NCBI GenBank assembly: GCA_965641885.1
Contig: OZ282574.1
Location: 434,001 to 498,000 of the forward strand
Length of the DNA: 64,000 nt
DNA from: Pseudophaeobacter sp965641885
GTDB lineage: Bacteria; Pseudomonadota; Alphaproteobacteria; Rhodobacterales; Rhodobacteraceae
Reading direction: 5' to 3'
Made by a program: the position numbers and the translations under genes. Positions 33,042-41,606 of the stretch are shown one piece after another. Within the stretch, counting starts at the first letter, position 1. Each line of letters starts with the position of its first letter. The notes under the pieces were generated by a model. It was not told the origin of the DNA and did not search any database. It saw only the letters and a program-made list of their open reading frames with translations.

Positions 33042-33821
33042 ATGGTCGAATTCGCACTTCCGAAAAATTCCAAGATCACCACAGGCAAGACGTGGCCCAA
33101 GCCGGACGGCGCGACCAATGTGCGCAAGTTCAAAATCTATCGCTGGAATCCGGACGATGGCAAGAACCCGCAGGTTGATACCTATTTCCTCGACATGGAC
33201 AAATGTGGTCCCATGATCCTGGACGCGCTGATCAAGATCAAAAATGAAGTTGATCCCACGCTGACCTTCCGGCGCTCGTGCCGCGAGGGCATTTGTGGCT
33301 CTTGCGCGATGAATGTCGACGGTATCAACACGCTAGCCTGTATCTACGGGCTGGATGAGGTCAAGGGCGACGTTAAGATCTACCCGCTGCCGCATATGTC
33401 GGTGGTGAAGGATCTGATCCCGGATCTGACGCATTTTTATGCCCAGCACGCCTCGATCATGCCCTGGCTGGAAACCAAAACCAACGCCCCCGCGAAAGAG
33501 TGGCGTCAGTCTATTGAGGACCGCAAAAAGCTCGATGGTCTGTATGAATGCGTAATGTGCGCCAGCTGCTCGACCTCTTGTCCGAGCTACTGGTGGAATG
33601 GCGACAAATACCTCGGGCCAGCCGCCTTGCTGCATGCCTATCGCTGGATCATCGACAGCCGTGATGAGGCGACTCCAGAGCGTCTTGACCAGCTTGAGGA
33701 CCCCTTTAAACTGTATCGCTGCCACACCATCATGAACTGCACCAAGACCTGCCCCAAGGGTCTGAACCCGGCGGCAGCGATTGCGCATATCAAGCATATG
33801 ATGGTCGACCGCGCGGTCTGA
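33042..33821 (+). CDS. sdhB: succinate dehydrogenase iron-sulfur subunit
   Basis: SdhB passes electrons from FAD to quinone through three iron-sulfur centres. The 259-residue protein has the [2Fe-2S] cysteines in RRSCREGICGSCAMN with a last Cys100 (Cys80, 85, 88, 100), the [4Fe-4S] motif CVMCASCSTSCP, and CHTIMNCTKTCPKGLNP. The ATG at 33042 follows AAGGAG. A strong terminator at 33870 ends the operon. Confidence 0.97.
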   Translation: MVEFALPKNSKITTGKTWPKPDGATNVRKFKIYRWNPDDGKNPQVDTYFLDMDKCGPMILDALIKIKNEVDPTLTFRRSCREGICGSCAMNVDGINTLACIYGLDEVKGDVKIYPLPHMSVVKDLIPDLTHFYAQHASIMPWLETKTNAPAKEWRQSIEDRKKLDGLYECVMCASCSTSCPSYWWNGDKYLGPAALLHAYRWIIDSRDEATPERLDQLEDPFKLYRCHTIMNCTKTCPKGLNPAAAIAHIKHMMVDRAV

Positions 33822-33869
33822 TCCGCCCGGATAGTCCAAATGGATAGCCCGTCATTGCGGTATGATTTT

Positions 33870-33903
33870 AACCCTCGGGCAGCTGGACTGTCCGGGGTTT
33901 TTT
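33870..33903 (+). terminator. rho-independent terminator after sdhB
   Basis: AACCCTCGGGCAG and CTGTCCGGGGTT form a 12-pair stem with one bulged T and one G-T pair, a five-base loop and a run of six T. It lies 48 bases after the sdhB stop. Confidence 0.9.
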
Positions 33904-33940
33904 GTTTGAGATGAGGACGCCACGAGGCTAAAGGGGTGCC

Positions 33941-34129
33941 ATGCCTGTTTTGATATTGCTCCTGCTGACCGGTGTGTTTGGCTATTTTGTCTGGCGTCGC
34001 AAGACCAGCACCCTGAGCCGCGATTGTCGCTGGCGTCAGCAGCGCAGCCAGCACCGTTGGCAGTGCAGCAATTGCGGTGCGGTGCAGCCCGGTGCAGCAG
34101 AGCCACGGGACTGCCTGCGGGGCAAATAA
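33941..34129 (+). CDS. small single-helix protein with a zinc-ribbon-like end
   Basis: The 62-residue protein has one N-terminal transmembrane helix (MPVLILLLLTGVFGYFVW), a basic WRRK turn, and a soluble part with four cysteines: one in RDCRW, a WQCSNCGAV pair, and one in RDCLRG. The two-plus-two pattern suits a small zinc site. Similar short proteins occur in Rhodobacteraceae, as far as I recall. No function is known. Confidence 0.72.
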   Translation: MPVLILLLLTGVFGYFVWRRKTSTLSRDCRWRQQRSQHRWQCSNCGAVQPGAAEPRDCLRGK

Positions 34130-34351
34130 GCTCCACGTGGCATTGCTGCCATGGGTGGGTGCGGGCGTCGCGTTTTCTGCCTCAGCTGCAAGAAAACGCT
34201 TGATCGACTCGCGGCTTTGCCCGATAGCGCGACACAAGACGCCAACGCACGCGCCTCTGTCCCAAGGGTCTCAACCCATGGGTACGTAGCGACGGTAACG
34301 TCTCTGATGGAACTGAGCGGTCATATATGGCCGGGTCTTTTGGAGATGACC
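34130..34351 (+). promoter_or_regulatory. structured leader of the ornithine-type decarboxylase gene
   Basis: The 222-base leader contains a perfect nine-base-pair hairpin (GCGTTTTCT at 34170-34178, AGAAAACGC at 34191-34199). Alphaproteobacterial ornithine decarboxylase genes are known to carry the conserved speF-motif RNA in their leaders. Length, position and the strong stem fit such an element, but I cannot confirm the speF fold by eye. Confidence 0.35.
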
Positions 34352-35557
34352 ATGAACGCATTTGTAATCGGGGCTGCAGCTGTTGCTGAGCAGTCCCCAG
34401 TCTTGCCATCCGCTGACACGCATACTCCAGCCCGCGCGCGGCATCTGGACTATATCGCCCAGAACAGTTTTGAGCGCCCGACGCTGGTGGTTGATGTTGA
34501 GGCCGTAGCAACACAGTACCGGGCTCTGGCCCGCGGTCTGGGGCGGGCACAGATTCACTATGCAGTAAAGGCCAACCCAGACGCGGCGATCCTGCGCCGA
34601 TTGGTGGCAGAGGGCGCGCATTTTGATGCGGCAAGCCGGGCTGAGATCGAAATGTGTCTGGCCGCAGGCGCGGCTCCGGATCAGATCAGCTTTGGCAATA
34701 CAATCAAACGCTCTGCTGATATCGCCTTTGCCTATGCGGCGGGGATCACTCATTTTGCCGCCGATTCGCGTGAAGAGCTGGAAAAGCTGTGCGAACATGC
34801 GCCGGGCGCCACTGTGTGCCTGCGTCTGATTGTGGAAAACAGCGCCGCTGACTGGCCGCTGAGCCGCAAATTTGGCAGCGCACCTGATGAGGCGCTGGTG
34901 TTGATGGGCTATGCGGTGGAACTGGGACTGCAGGTTGCGGGGCTGTCGTTCCACGTGGGCTCACAAACCCGCGCGCCCTTGATGTGGGTAGAGACCCTGG
35001 ATCAGGTCGCAGCGCTGTGGCAGCGCGCCAAAGAGGCCGGGTACACCCTGAGCCTGCTCAATATCGGTGGAGGTTTTCCGGCCAGCTACGGTAGTGCTGT
35101 GCAGGGTGCCGAGAGCTATGCCACCGAAGTTATGGCACTGGTTGAGGCGCGGTTTGCACAGGTGCCGCAGATCATGGCAGAGCCGGGCCGCGGCCTGGTC
35201 GCCGAGGCAGGCGCCATTGCCGCTGAGGTGCTGCTGGTCTCCAAAAAACATCAGAATGACCTGCATCGCTGGGTCTATTTGGATATTGGCAAATTCTCCG
35301 GGCTGGCAGAAACCATGGATGAGGCGATCCGCTACCGGATCACCACGGCGCGCGACCATGAGGCGACGGGCAGCTGCGTGCTGGCGGGCCCCTCCTGTGA
35401 CAGCGCCGATGTGCTCTATGAAAAACAGCCGGTGCAGCTGCCTGTCGGGCTGCGGTCAGGCGACCGGGTGGTGATCCATTCCTGTGGCGCCTATACCTCG
35501 ACCTATGCCTCGGTTGGATTTAACGGATTTGCGCCGCTTGACGTGGTCGTGATCTAA
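34352..35557 (+). CDS. ornithine/lysine decarboxylase-type PLP enzyme
   Basis: The 401-residue protein is a fold-III PLP decarboxylase of the eukaryotic-type ornithine decarboxylase group. The PLP lysine is in HYAVKANPDAA (Lys73), FHVGSQTR holds the next block, LNIGGGFPASY binds the phosphate, EPGRGLVAEAG follows, and the C-terminal GPSCDSADVLYE supplies the catalytic cysteine and substrate-binding aspartate. Ornithine is the most likely substrate, giving putrescine; lysine or arginine cannot be excluded. The ATG at 34352 has GGAG at good spacing; a Met two codons earlier is possible. The structured leader may sense polyamines. Confidence 0.87.
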   Translation: MNAFVIGAAAVAEQSPVLPSADTHTPARARHLDYIAQNSFERPTLVVDVEAVATQYRALARGLGRAQIHYAVKANPDAAILRRLVAEGAHFDAASRAEIEMCLAAGAAPDQISFGNTIKRSADIAFAYAAGITHFAADSREELEKLCEHAPGATVCLRLIVENSAADWPLSRKFGSAPDEALVLMGYAVELGLQVAGLSFHVGSQTRAPLMWVETLDQVAALWQRAKEAGYTLSLLNIGGGFPASYGSAVQGAESYATEVMALVEARFAQVPQIMAEPGRGLVAEAGAIAAEVLLVSKKHQNDLHRWVYLDIGKFSGLAETMDEAIRYRITTARDHEATGSCVLAGPSCDSADVLYEKQPVQLPVGLRSGDRVVIHSCGAYTSTYASVGFNGFAPLDVVVI

Positions 35558-35642
35558 AACGACAGAGCTATACGCTGCGCGCGGCTTGCAGTGGGCGTGG
35601 GAAAGAGGCCTAGTTGTGCCAAACAACGAAAAGGTCCGTCCC

Positions 35643-36500
35643 ATGCCGCAAACACCCTTTCCGGCTCCTGCCGATGCAGAGGCCCGTCGCGCCGTAAAAC
35701 CGGTGATCTGTTATCCCAATGAAACGCTGCCCCAGCCGGACCTGGCCCTGTACCGGGCGGCGCGTCAGGGGGCCAGCAAGGTGGCCGAGGTTCTGGTGCC
35801 GCCGCGCGATGCCGCTTGTTTTGAGGTGCTTGCGGGGCATTTCTTTCGGATCTCTTCGGTGCAGGGCGCGCAAGTGGGTGATCTGAACCTGTGGAACCGT
35901 GAGGATCTCAACGAGCGGTTTTATTCCGGCAAGACCCGGGCGTTGCATGGCACTCATATCACCACAGGGGAGCGCATGTGGACGAGTTTTCCTATGATGC
36001 GGCCGATGGCGACGATTATCGCAGACACGCTGGGCTGGTATGGCATCGATGCATTCGGAGGATCAGTGCATGACGTCATTGGCACCCGTTGCGATCCCTA
36101 TACCGGCAATCTGCTGGCCGGGAGCCAATATCACCACTGCTGCCATTCCAACCTCACCCGCGCGCTGGCGGATCACATGGGTCTCAGTCTGGCTGAGGCC
36201 GAAAGCCATGTGCATGATGTGCTCAACGTCTTTATGTGCACCGGCTTCAGTCGCGACACCGGCCAGTATTTCATGAAACAAAGCCCAGTGCGCCCGGGCG
36301 ACTATCTGGAGTTCTTTGCGGAAATCCCGCTTTTGGGCGCCCTGAGCGCCTGCCCCGGTGGCGATTGTTCCGCAGAGCATTCCAGCGACACGGCGGCGTG
36401 CTATCCACTATTGGTGGAAGTCTTTGCGCCGCAAGAGGACGCATTGGCGGGCTGGCAAAGCCCTGAGCGCAATGGTTACGACCAAAGCCATGGCCGCTGA
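35643..36500 (+). CDS. DUF1989 (urea carboxylase-associated) family protein
   Basis: The 285-residue protein shows the DUF1989 pattern with conserved metal-type residues: CDPYTGN, YHHCCHSNL, LNVFMCTGF and CPGGDCS. Related proteins occur next to urea carboxylase/allophanate hydrolase genes or in amino-acid catabolic loci, and their reaction is not settled. Here it follows the decarboxylase by 85 bases on the same strand, hinting at a joint role in polyamine or amino-acid nitrogen use. A GTG at 35616 is an alternative start. Confidence 0.82.
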   Translation: MPQTPFPAPADAEARRAVKPVICYPNETLPQPDLALYRAARQGASKVAEVLVPPRDAACFEVLAGHFFRISSVQGAQVGDLNLWNREDLNERFYSGKTRALHGTHITTGERMWTSFPMMRPMATIIADTLGWYGIDAFGGSVHDVIGTRCDPYTGNLLAGSQYHHCCHSNLTRALADHMGLSLAEAESHVHDVLNVFMCTGFSRDTGQYFMKQSPVRPGDYLEFFAEIPLLGALSACPGGDCSAEHSSDTAACYPLLVEVFAPQEDALAGWQSPERNGYDQSHGR

Positions 36501-36544
36501 GGAGTGAGTGCAGCCCTGCAGGTAGCGACCCCGCTTTGGGCCCG

Positions 36545-36569
36545 GCAGCGCGCCTTAACGGCGCGCTGC
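36545..36569. terminator. GC-rich hairpin between convergent genes
   Basis: GCAGCGCGCC, loop TTAAC and GGCGCGCTGC form a perfect ten-pair stem between the convergent DUF1989 and deoD genes. No T run follows on either strand, so Rho or a bidirectional pause is more likely than a classical terminator. Confidence 0.6.
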
Positions 36570-36681
36570 GTCACCGTTATACATAAAGGCCTGCATTAAG
36601 AGAGTTCTGAAAAAAGAAAAGACGACCGCAGGGGGCGCCTGATCAAAAAGAACCTGATGCAGGCCAGTAGCCGCTTTGATG

Positions 36682-37386
36682 TCAGGCGAAGGCGGCTTCC
36701 AGGGCGATCTCGACCATATCACCAAAGCTGCGCTCGCGTTGATCCGAGGGCAGGGCTTCACCGGTGCCCAAATGGTCGGACACTGTCAGCACAGCCAAAG
36801 CGCGGCATTGATAGCGGGCTGCCAGCGTATAAAGTTCGGCGGCCTCCATCTCAACACCCAGAATGCCATGCCGCACCATCTGCTCGTTCAGGTCGGGGCG
36901 TTCGTCATAAAACGTGTCGGAGGAATAGATGCCGCCAACATGTATGCCAATGTCGCGCGATTGCGCGGCCTGAGACGCCGCTTGCAAAAGGGACCAATCC
37001 GCAGTTGGTGCGAAATTCAATTCCTTAAAAATACTTTGTGAGGGGGAGGCGACCGTGGAGGCTGTCATTGCCAAAATCACGTCGCGTAGTTTGACCTGTG
37101 GCTGCATGCCGCCACAGGACCCGATGCGAATTAGCGTTTTTGCGCCAAAGTCACGGATTAATTCATTGGCGTAAATGGAGAGGGAGGGCATTCCCATGCC
37201 GCTGCCCTGAATTGTAACACGATTTCCATTCCAGCTGCCGGTATAGCCCAGCATGCCACGGACTTCATTTACCAGCTTGGCATCCTGCAAAAAATTCTCA
37301 GCAGCCCATTTGGCCCGATAAGGGTCGCCTGGCATAAGAACAGTTTCTGCAATGTCGCCTTTTGAAGCGCCGATGTGAATGGTCAT
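36682..37386 (-). CDS. deoD: purine-nucleoside phosphorylase, DeoD type
   Basis: DeoD splits purine nucleosides with phosphate into the base and (deoxy)ribose-1-phosphate. The 234-residue hexameric-type enzyme starts MTIHIGASKGDIAETVLMPGDPYRAKW, has RIGSCGGMQ, GVEMEAAELYTLA with the nucleoside-binding glutamate, and VSDHLGTGEAL with the catalytic aspartate. All family blocks are intact. It converges with the DUF1989 gene. Confidence 0.96.
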   Translation of the reverse strand: MTIHIGASKGDIAETVLMPGDPYRAKWAAENFLQDAKLVNEVRGMLGYTGSWNGNRVTIQGSGMGMPSLSIYANELIRDFGAKTLIRIGSCGGMQPQVKLRDVILAMTASTVASPSQSIFKELNFAPTADWSLLQAASQAAQSRDIGIHVGGIYSSDTFYDERPDLNEQMVRHGILGVEMEAAELYTLAARYQCRALAVLTVSDHLGTGEALPSDQRERSFGDMVEIALEAAFA

Positions 37387-37406
37387 AGGTTTTCTCCAGT
37401 CCGGAA

Positions 37407-37724
37407 TCAGATTTCCAGTTCAGAGATGTCCATACCAGAGGTCATGGCGGAATGCACCCAATGAGGTTTGCGTCCACGGCCACTCCAGGTTTCCTCTGGG
37501 TTGTGCGGGTTACGGTATTTTGCGGCTGCCTTTTGTTTCTTGGCGGAGCCCCGCTGCAAGCCTGCAATTTCGTCCAAAGAAAAACCAAACTGGGCAGCGG
37601 CTTCTTCTGCCGCTTTAATCGCAGCCTTGCGCTCACGCTGTTCGGCATCTTTCAAGGCATCATCAATGCCGGTCTTTAGCTCAAGAAGCTCTTTTCGGGA
37701 CATAGCCGAAAGGTCAAAGCTCAT
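37407..37724 (-). CDS. H-NS/HvrA-like nucleoid protein
   Basis: The 105-residue protein has an N-terminal coiled-coil half (KELLELKTGIDDALKDAEQ, then Ala/Lys-rich) for dimerisation and the DNA-binding C-terminal core YRNPHNPEETWSGRGRKPHW. The W-S/T-G-R-G-R-x-P-x-W motif marks the H-NS family, and HvrA is the Rhodobacter member. It is 20 bases upstream of deoD on the same strand. An AT-rich stretch with a perfect 10-base-pair inverted repeat lies before its start, which may be an autoregulatory site. Confidence 0.92.
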   Translation of the reverse strand: MSFDLSAMSRKELLELKTGIDDALKDAEQRERKAAIKAAEEAAAQFGFSLDEIAGLQRGSAKKQKAAAKYRNPHNPEETWSGRGRKPHWVHSAMTSGMDISELEI

Positions 37725-37771
37725 TTTGATACTCCAAGTTTAAATGCGGCACATCTTTTGACGTGCAATTC

Positions 37772-37823
37772 TCTTTTCATGCCTAAAGATATAGGGACTT
37801 TCACCCCCCAATTCATGAAAAGA
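37772..37823. promoter_or_regulatory. AT-rich inverted repeat before the H-NS-like gene
   Basis: TCTTTTCATG (37772-37781) and CATGAAAAGA (37814-37823) form a perfect ten-base inverted repeat with a 32-base interval. The surrounding 37740-37848 is much more AT-rich than the rest of the window, a usual target for H-NS-type proteins. It also separates ecm from this gene. Confidence 0.5.
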
Positions 37824-37848
37824 ATCATATTTCTTTATAAAAACGACG

Positions 37849-39822
37849 TCATTCAATCTGGAGTGGGTCTGCCAATTTCACAATGTCCGCCATAATTGTG
37901 TTTAACTCAAAGTCTTTTGGCGTGTAAACGCGGGCGACACCCATCTTGAGCAGTTTTTCGGCGTCTTCATCTGGAATAATACCGCCGACCACAACCGGAA
38001 TTTGGCCCAGATCGGCGGCCTTCATTTTCTGCATCAGATCTTCGACCAGGGGCAGGTGGCTGCCGGACAGGATGGACAGGCCAACCACATGAGCACCGTC
38101 GTCCTGGGCCTGGGCCACCAGTTCGTCGGGGGTCATACGGATGCCATCATAGGTGATGTCCATACCGCAATCCCGGGCGCGAAAAGCGATTTGCTCGGCG
38201 CCATTTGAGTGGCCATCCAGGCCGGGCTTGCCCACCACGAATTTCAACCGGCGGCCGAGCTGGTCTGAGACCGCATTGACCGCCTCGCGGAGATCTTCCA
38301 GCCCTTCGGTCTTGTTGGACGGGGAGCCCGACACGCCAGTGGGGCCGCGATAGGTGCCGTGCACCTGGCGCATTTCTTCGGCCCATTCGCCGGTTGTGAC
38401 ACCGGCCTTGGCCGCCGCAATCGAGGGGGGCATGATATTGCTGCCATCGCGGGCTGCAGCGCGCAGATCTGCCAGGGCCTTGGTGACCGCGTCATTGTCA
38501 CGCGCGCGGCGCCAGGCATTTAGGCGCGAGATCTGTTCCTGCTCGACCGCCGGGTCAACAACCATGATGCCGCCATCTTCGGTCTGCAACGGCGAGGCTT
38601 CGCCCTCGGTCCAGCGGTTGACGCCAACCACAACGGTCTCGTTGCGCTCAATGCGGTTGAGGCGTTCAGCGTTGGAATCCACCAGCCGTGACTTCATATA
38701 TTCAATTGAGGCCACAGCACCGCCCATGGATTGCAGGTTTGCCAGCTCGGCACGGGCGCCCTCTTTCAGCTCTTCGACTTTTTTGTCCACGGCCGGATTG
38801 CCCTCAAACAGGTCGTCAAATTCCAGCAGGTCCGTCTCATAGGCGAGGATCTGTTGCATCCGCATCGACCATTGCTGGTCCCAGGGGCGGGGCAGGCCAA
38901 GGGCTTCGTTCCAGGCGGGCAGCTGTACCGCCCGGGCGCGGGCCTTTTTCGACAGGGTCACCGCCAGCATCTCGATCAGAATACGGTAGACGTTGTTTTC
39001 CGGCTGCTGCTCCGTCAGCCCCAGCGAGTTCACCTGTACCCCGTAGCGGAAGCGGCGGAATTTAGGGTCTTCGACGCCATAACGGTCGCGGCAAATCTCA
39101 TCCCAGAGATCGACAAAGGCGCGCATCTTGCACATCTCGGTGACAAAGCGGATGCCGGCATTCACAAAGAACGAGATCCGCCCGACCAGCGCCGGGAAAT
39201 CCTCAGGGGCTATGCGCGGTTTCAGCTCGTCCAGCACGGCCTGTGCAGTTGCCAGCGCAAAGGCCAGCTCTTGTTCTGGCGTGGCACCGGCCTCCTGCAG
39301 ATGGTAGGAGCAGACATTCATCGGGTTCCACTTGGGCACATTGGTGTAGCAGTACTCGGCCACATCGGCGATCATCTTCAGGCTGGGCTTGGGCGGGCAG
39401 ATATAGGTGCCGCGGCTCAGATATTCCTTGATCAGGTCGTTTTGCACCGTGCCCTGTAGTTTGCTGACATCCGCGCCTTGTTGCTCGGCCGCCGCAATAT
39501 AGAGCGACAGCAGCCAGGGCGCGGTGGCGTTGATGGTCATCGAGGTGTTCATCTGTTCCAGCGGGATCTGGTCGAACAGGCTGCGCATATCCCCAAGGTG
39601 GCCAACCGGCACGCCAACCTTACCAACCTCGCCACGCGCCAGAATGTGGTCGCTGTCATAGCCGGTCTGGGTGGGCAGATCAAAAGCCACCGACAGACCC
39701 GTCTGGCCCTTGGCCAGATTGGAGCGATAGAGCGCGTTTGAGGCCTCGGCAGTGGAGTGGCCGGCATAGGTCCGGATCAGCCAGGGACGATCTGTTTTGC
39801 GGTCATTCTGCATCTGCGACAT
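37849..39822 (-). CDS. ecm: ethylmalonyl-CoA mutase
   Basis: Ecm is the B12 enzyme that turns (2R)-ethylmalonyl-CoA into (2S)-methylsuccinyl-CoA. The 657-residue protein has the substrate TIM barrel (RTYAGHSTAEASNALYR near the start, FDLPTQTGYDSDH) and the cobalamin domain with the base-off histidine motif GLDGHSNGAEQIA and later VVGGIIPDEDA. Methylmalonyl-CoA mutase is the close relative. Ccr, mch and mcl2 in the same window favour Ecm. I chose the Met at 39822 (MSQMQNDRK) instead of the one four codons before. Confidence 0.92.
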   Translation of the reverse strand: MSQMQNDRKTDRPWLIRTYAGHSTAEASNALYRSNLAKGQTGLSVAFDLPTQTGYDSDHILARGEVGKVGVPVGHLGDMRSLFDQIPLEQMNTSMTINATAPWLLSLYIAAAEQQGADVSKLQGTVQNDLIKEYLSRGTYICPPKPSLKMIADVAEYCYTNVPKWNPMNVCSYHLQEAGATPEQELAFALATAQAVLDELKPRIAPEDFPALVGRISFFVNAGIRFVTEMCKMRAFVDLWDEICRDRYGVEDPKFRRFRYGVQVNSLGLTEQQPENNVYRILIEMLAVTLSKKARARAVQLPAWNEALGLPRPWDQQWSMRMQQILAYETDLLEFDDLFEGNPAVDKKVEELKEGARAELANLQSMGGAVASIEYMKSRLVDSNAERLNRIERNETVVVGVNRWTEGEASPLQTEDGGIMVVDPAVEQEQISRLNAWRRARDNDAVTKALADLRAAARDGSNIMPPSIAAAKAGVTTGEWAEEMRQVHGTYRGPTGVSGSPSNKTEGLEDLREAVNAVSDQLGRRLKFVVGKPGLDGHSNGAEQIAFRARDCGMDITYDGIRMTPDELVAQAQDDGAHVVGLSILSGSHLPLVEDLMQKMKAADLGQIPVVVGGIIPDEDAEKLLKMGVARVYTPKDFELNTIMADIVKLADPLQIE

Positions 39823-40016
39823 GGCGAGCCTCACGTTTCTGGTCGGTAATTTTATTTCGCTGAGGTGATCTAGACTGCAATTTTAGACCGGTGTCAATTC
39901 GCTGCATCGCGGCAATTTCCGCTTTTGCAGGGGATTTTGCCGAAACGCGGCGGCACGGGCGGGTGGCTTTGCTCAGGGAATTGCCGCATCCCTGCTTTGC
40001 TGCCAAACTCTGCAGG

Positions 40017-41495
40017 ATGAGCGAGATGATCGAACTCCCCCTGTGGCTATTTGTGTTGATTCTGCTGTTTGCGGCGGTCACCTTTGCCTCGCATTTTCTG
40101 TTTCCCTCGGTGCGCTGGTTTTTCCGTCGTCGGTTTGAACGGGCGGTGGAGCGGGTGAACCGGCGGCTTGAGCGCCCTATCGAGCCATTCAAACTGACCC
40201 GGCGCTATGACATGATCCAGCGGCTGGTATATGATCCCGAGGTGGCAAAGGCGATTGCCCAGCATGCCGCCGACCAGGGCGTGCCTGAGAACGTGGCGTT
40301 TCAGCAGGCCCGCCGCTACGCCCGCGAGATTGTGCCGGCGTTTTCGGCCTTTGCCTATTTCGGCTTTGCCATCCGGGCGGCGCGCTGGCTGTCAAATGCG
40401 ATCTACCGCGTGCGTCTTGGCTATCAGGATGAGGCAGCGCTGCGGCAGCTTGATCCCAATGCGACGCTGATTTTTGTGATGAACCACCGATCCAATATGG
40501 ACTACGTGCTGGTGACCTATTTGGCTGCACGGCGCTCGGCGCTGTCCTATGCGGTGGGAGAATGGGCGCGGGTCTGGCCCCTGTCTGGCCTGATCCGGGC
40601 CATGGGCGCTTATTTTATCCGGCGCAAATCCCGCAATGATCTCTATCGCCGGGTGCTTGCGGCCTATATGCGGCTGGCGACCCAGGGGGGGGCGACGCAG
40701 GCGATGTTCCCCGAGGGCGGACTTAGTCTGGATGGGGCGCTGGCCGCGCCGCGGCTGGGGCTGCTAAAGTACATCGTTGAGGCCGCAGACCCCTACGGTG
40801 CCGACCCGCAGGGCCGGGATGTGGTCTTTGTGCCGGTGGGGCTGAACTATGACTGGGTTCTGGAGGACACAATTCTGACCTCTGCGGCCCGTGCAGGCGA
40901 GCGCCGTTTCAGGGCGCGGATCGGTGTGGTCATGGGGCGCGTCCTGCGTCAGCTCTGGCTGTGGATGACGGGACGCTACCATCGCTTTGGCTATGCGGCG
41001 GTGACCTTTGGCCGCCCTCTCAGCCTGCGGGCCTTTGCGCATGCGCACAAGGCCGCGCGGGAAGAGGTGCCGGAGACCGCCTCCGGCCGACATCTGACAC
41101 AGGATCTGGCCACTGAATTGATCGCGCGGATAGGCACGGCCGTGCCGGTTTTGCCGGTGCCAATGGCAGCCTGGCTTCTTTTGCAGCACGGCCCGATGAG
41201 CGCCGATGTGCTGTCACACCGCATGACAGTCCTGAGTGCGCAGATGGCTCCGGTCTCGGTGCATCATCATAGCGCGTCTCTGAGCTCTGAAGCCGAGTCA
41301 GCCGCCCGTATCCTGTCGATGCGTGGCCTGATCACGCGCAAAAAGGGCCTTTTGATCCCGGAGCGCGGCAAACGCGACCTGTTGATCTACTATGCCAACT
41401 CGATCGCCCATCTGGTGCCGCAAAGCGCTTTGGGTCTGGGGTCCGGGGAGAATGCTGCGACTGCTAAGGGAAATTCTGCATCCGCGAGGTCATAA
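40017..41495 (+). CDS. PlsB/PlsC-like glycerol-phosphate acyltransferase
   Basis: The 492-residue protein has one N-terminal transmembrane helix (PLWLFVLILLFAAVTFASHF) and an acyltransferase domain with NHRSNMDYVLV (the HX4D motif), the block AYFIRRKSRNDLYRRVL and FPEGG. The length and the extra C-terminal helical region resemble the PlsB-type glycerol-3-phosphate acyltransferases more than PlsC. The start is the ATG at 40017 or 40026. It is divergent from ecm and lies ahead of ccr on the same strand. Confidence 0.8.
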   Translation: MSEMIELPLWLFVLILLFAAVTFASHFLFPSVRWFFRRRFERAVERVNRRLERPIEPFKLTRRYDMIQRLVYDPEVAKAIAQHAADQGVPENVAFQQARRYAREIVPAFSAFAYFGFAIRAARWLSNAIYRVRLGYQDEAALRQLDPNATLIFVMNHRSNMDYVLVTYLAARRSALSYAVGEWARVWPLSGLIRAMGAYFIRRKSRNDLYRRVLAAYMRLATQGGATQAMFPEGGLSLDGALAAPRLGLLKYIVEAADPYGADPQGRDVVFVPVGLNYDWVLEDTILTSAARAGERRFRARIGVVMGRVLRQLWLWMTGRYHRFGYAAVTFGRPLSLRAFAHAHKAAREEVPETASGRHLTQDLATELIARIGTAVPVLPVPMAAWLLLQHGPMSADVLSHRMTVLSAQMAPVSVHHHSASLSSEAESAARILSMRGLITRKKGLLIPERGKRDLLIYYANSIAHLVPQSALGLGSGENAATAKGNSASARS

Positions 41496-41606
41496 AGTTA
41501 CAAAATGACCCCACTAGGGGTTGCAATGTTACTCAGCTGTTTTTATCCCTCATGTAGACGCTGCGATTCTGCGCTGCAGCAATGACGCTTGAAAAAGGAG
41601 GCCACC

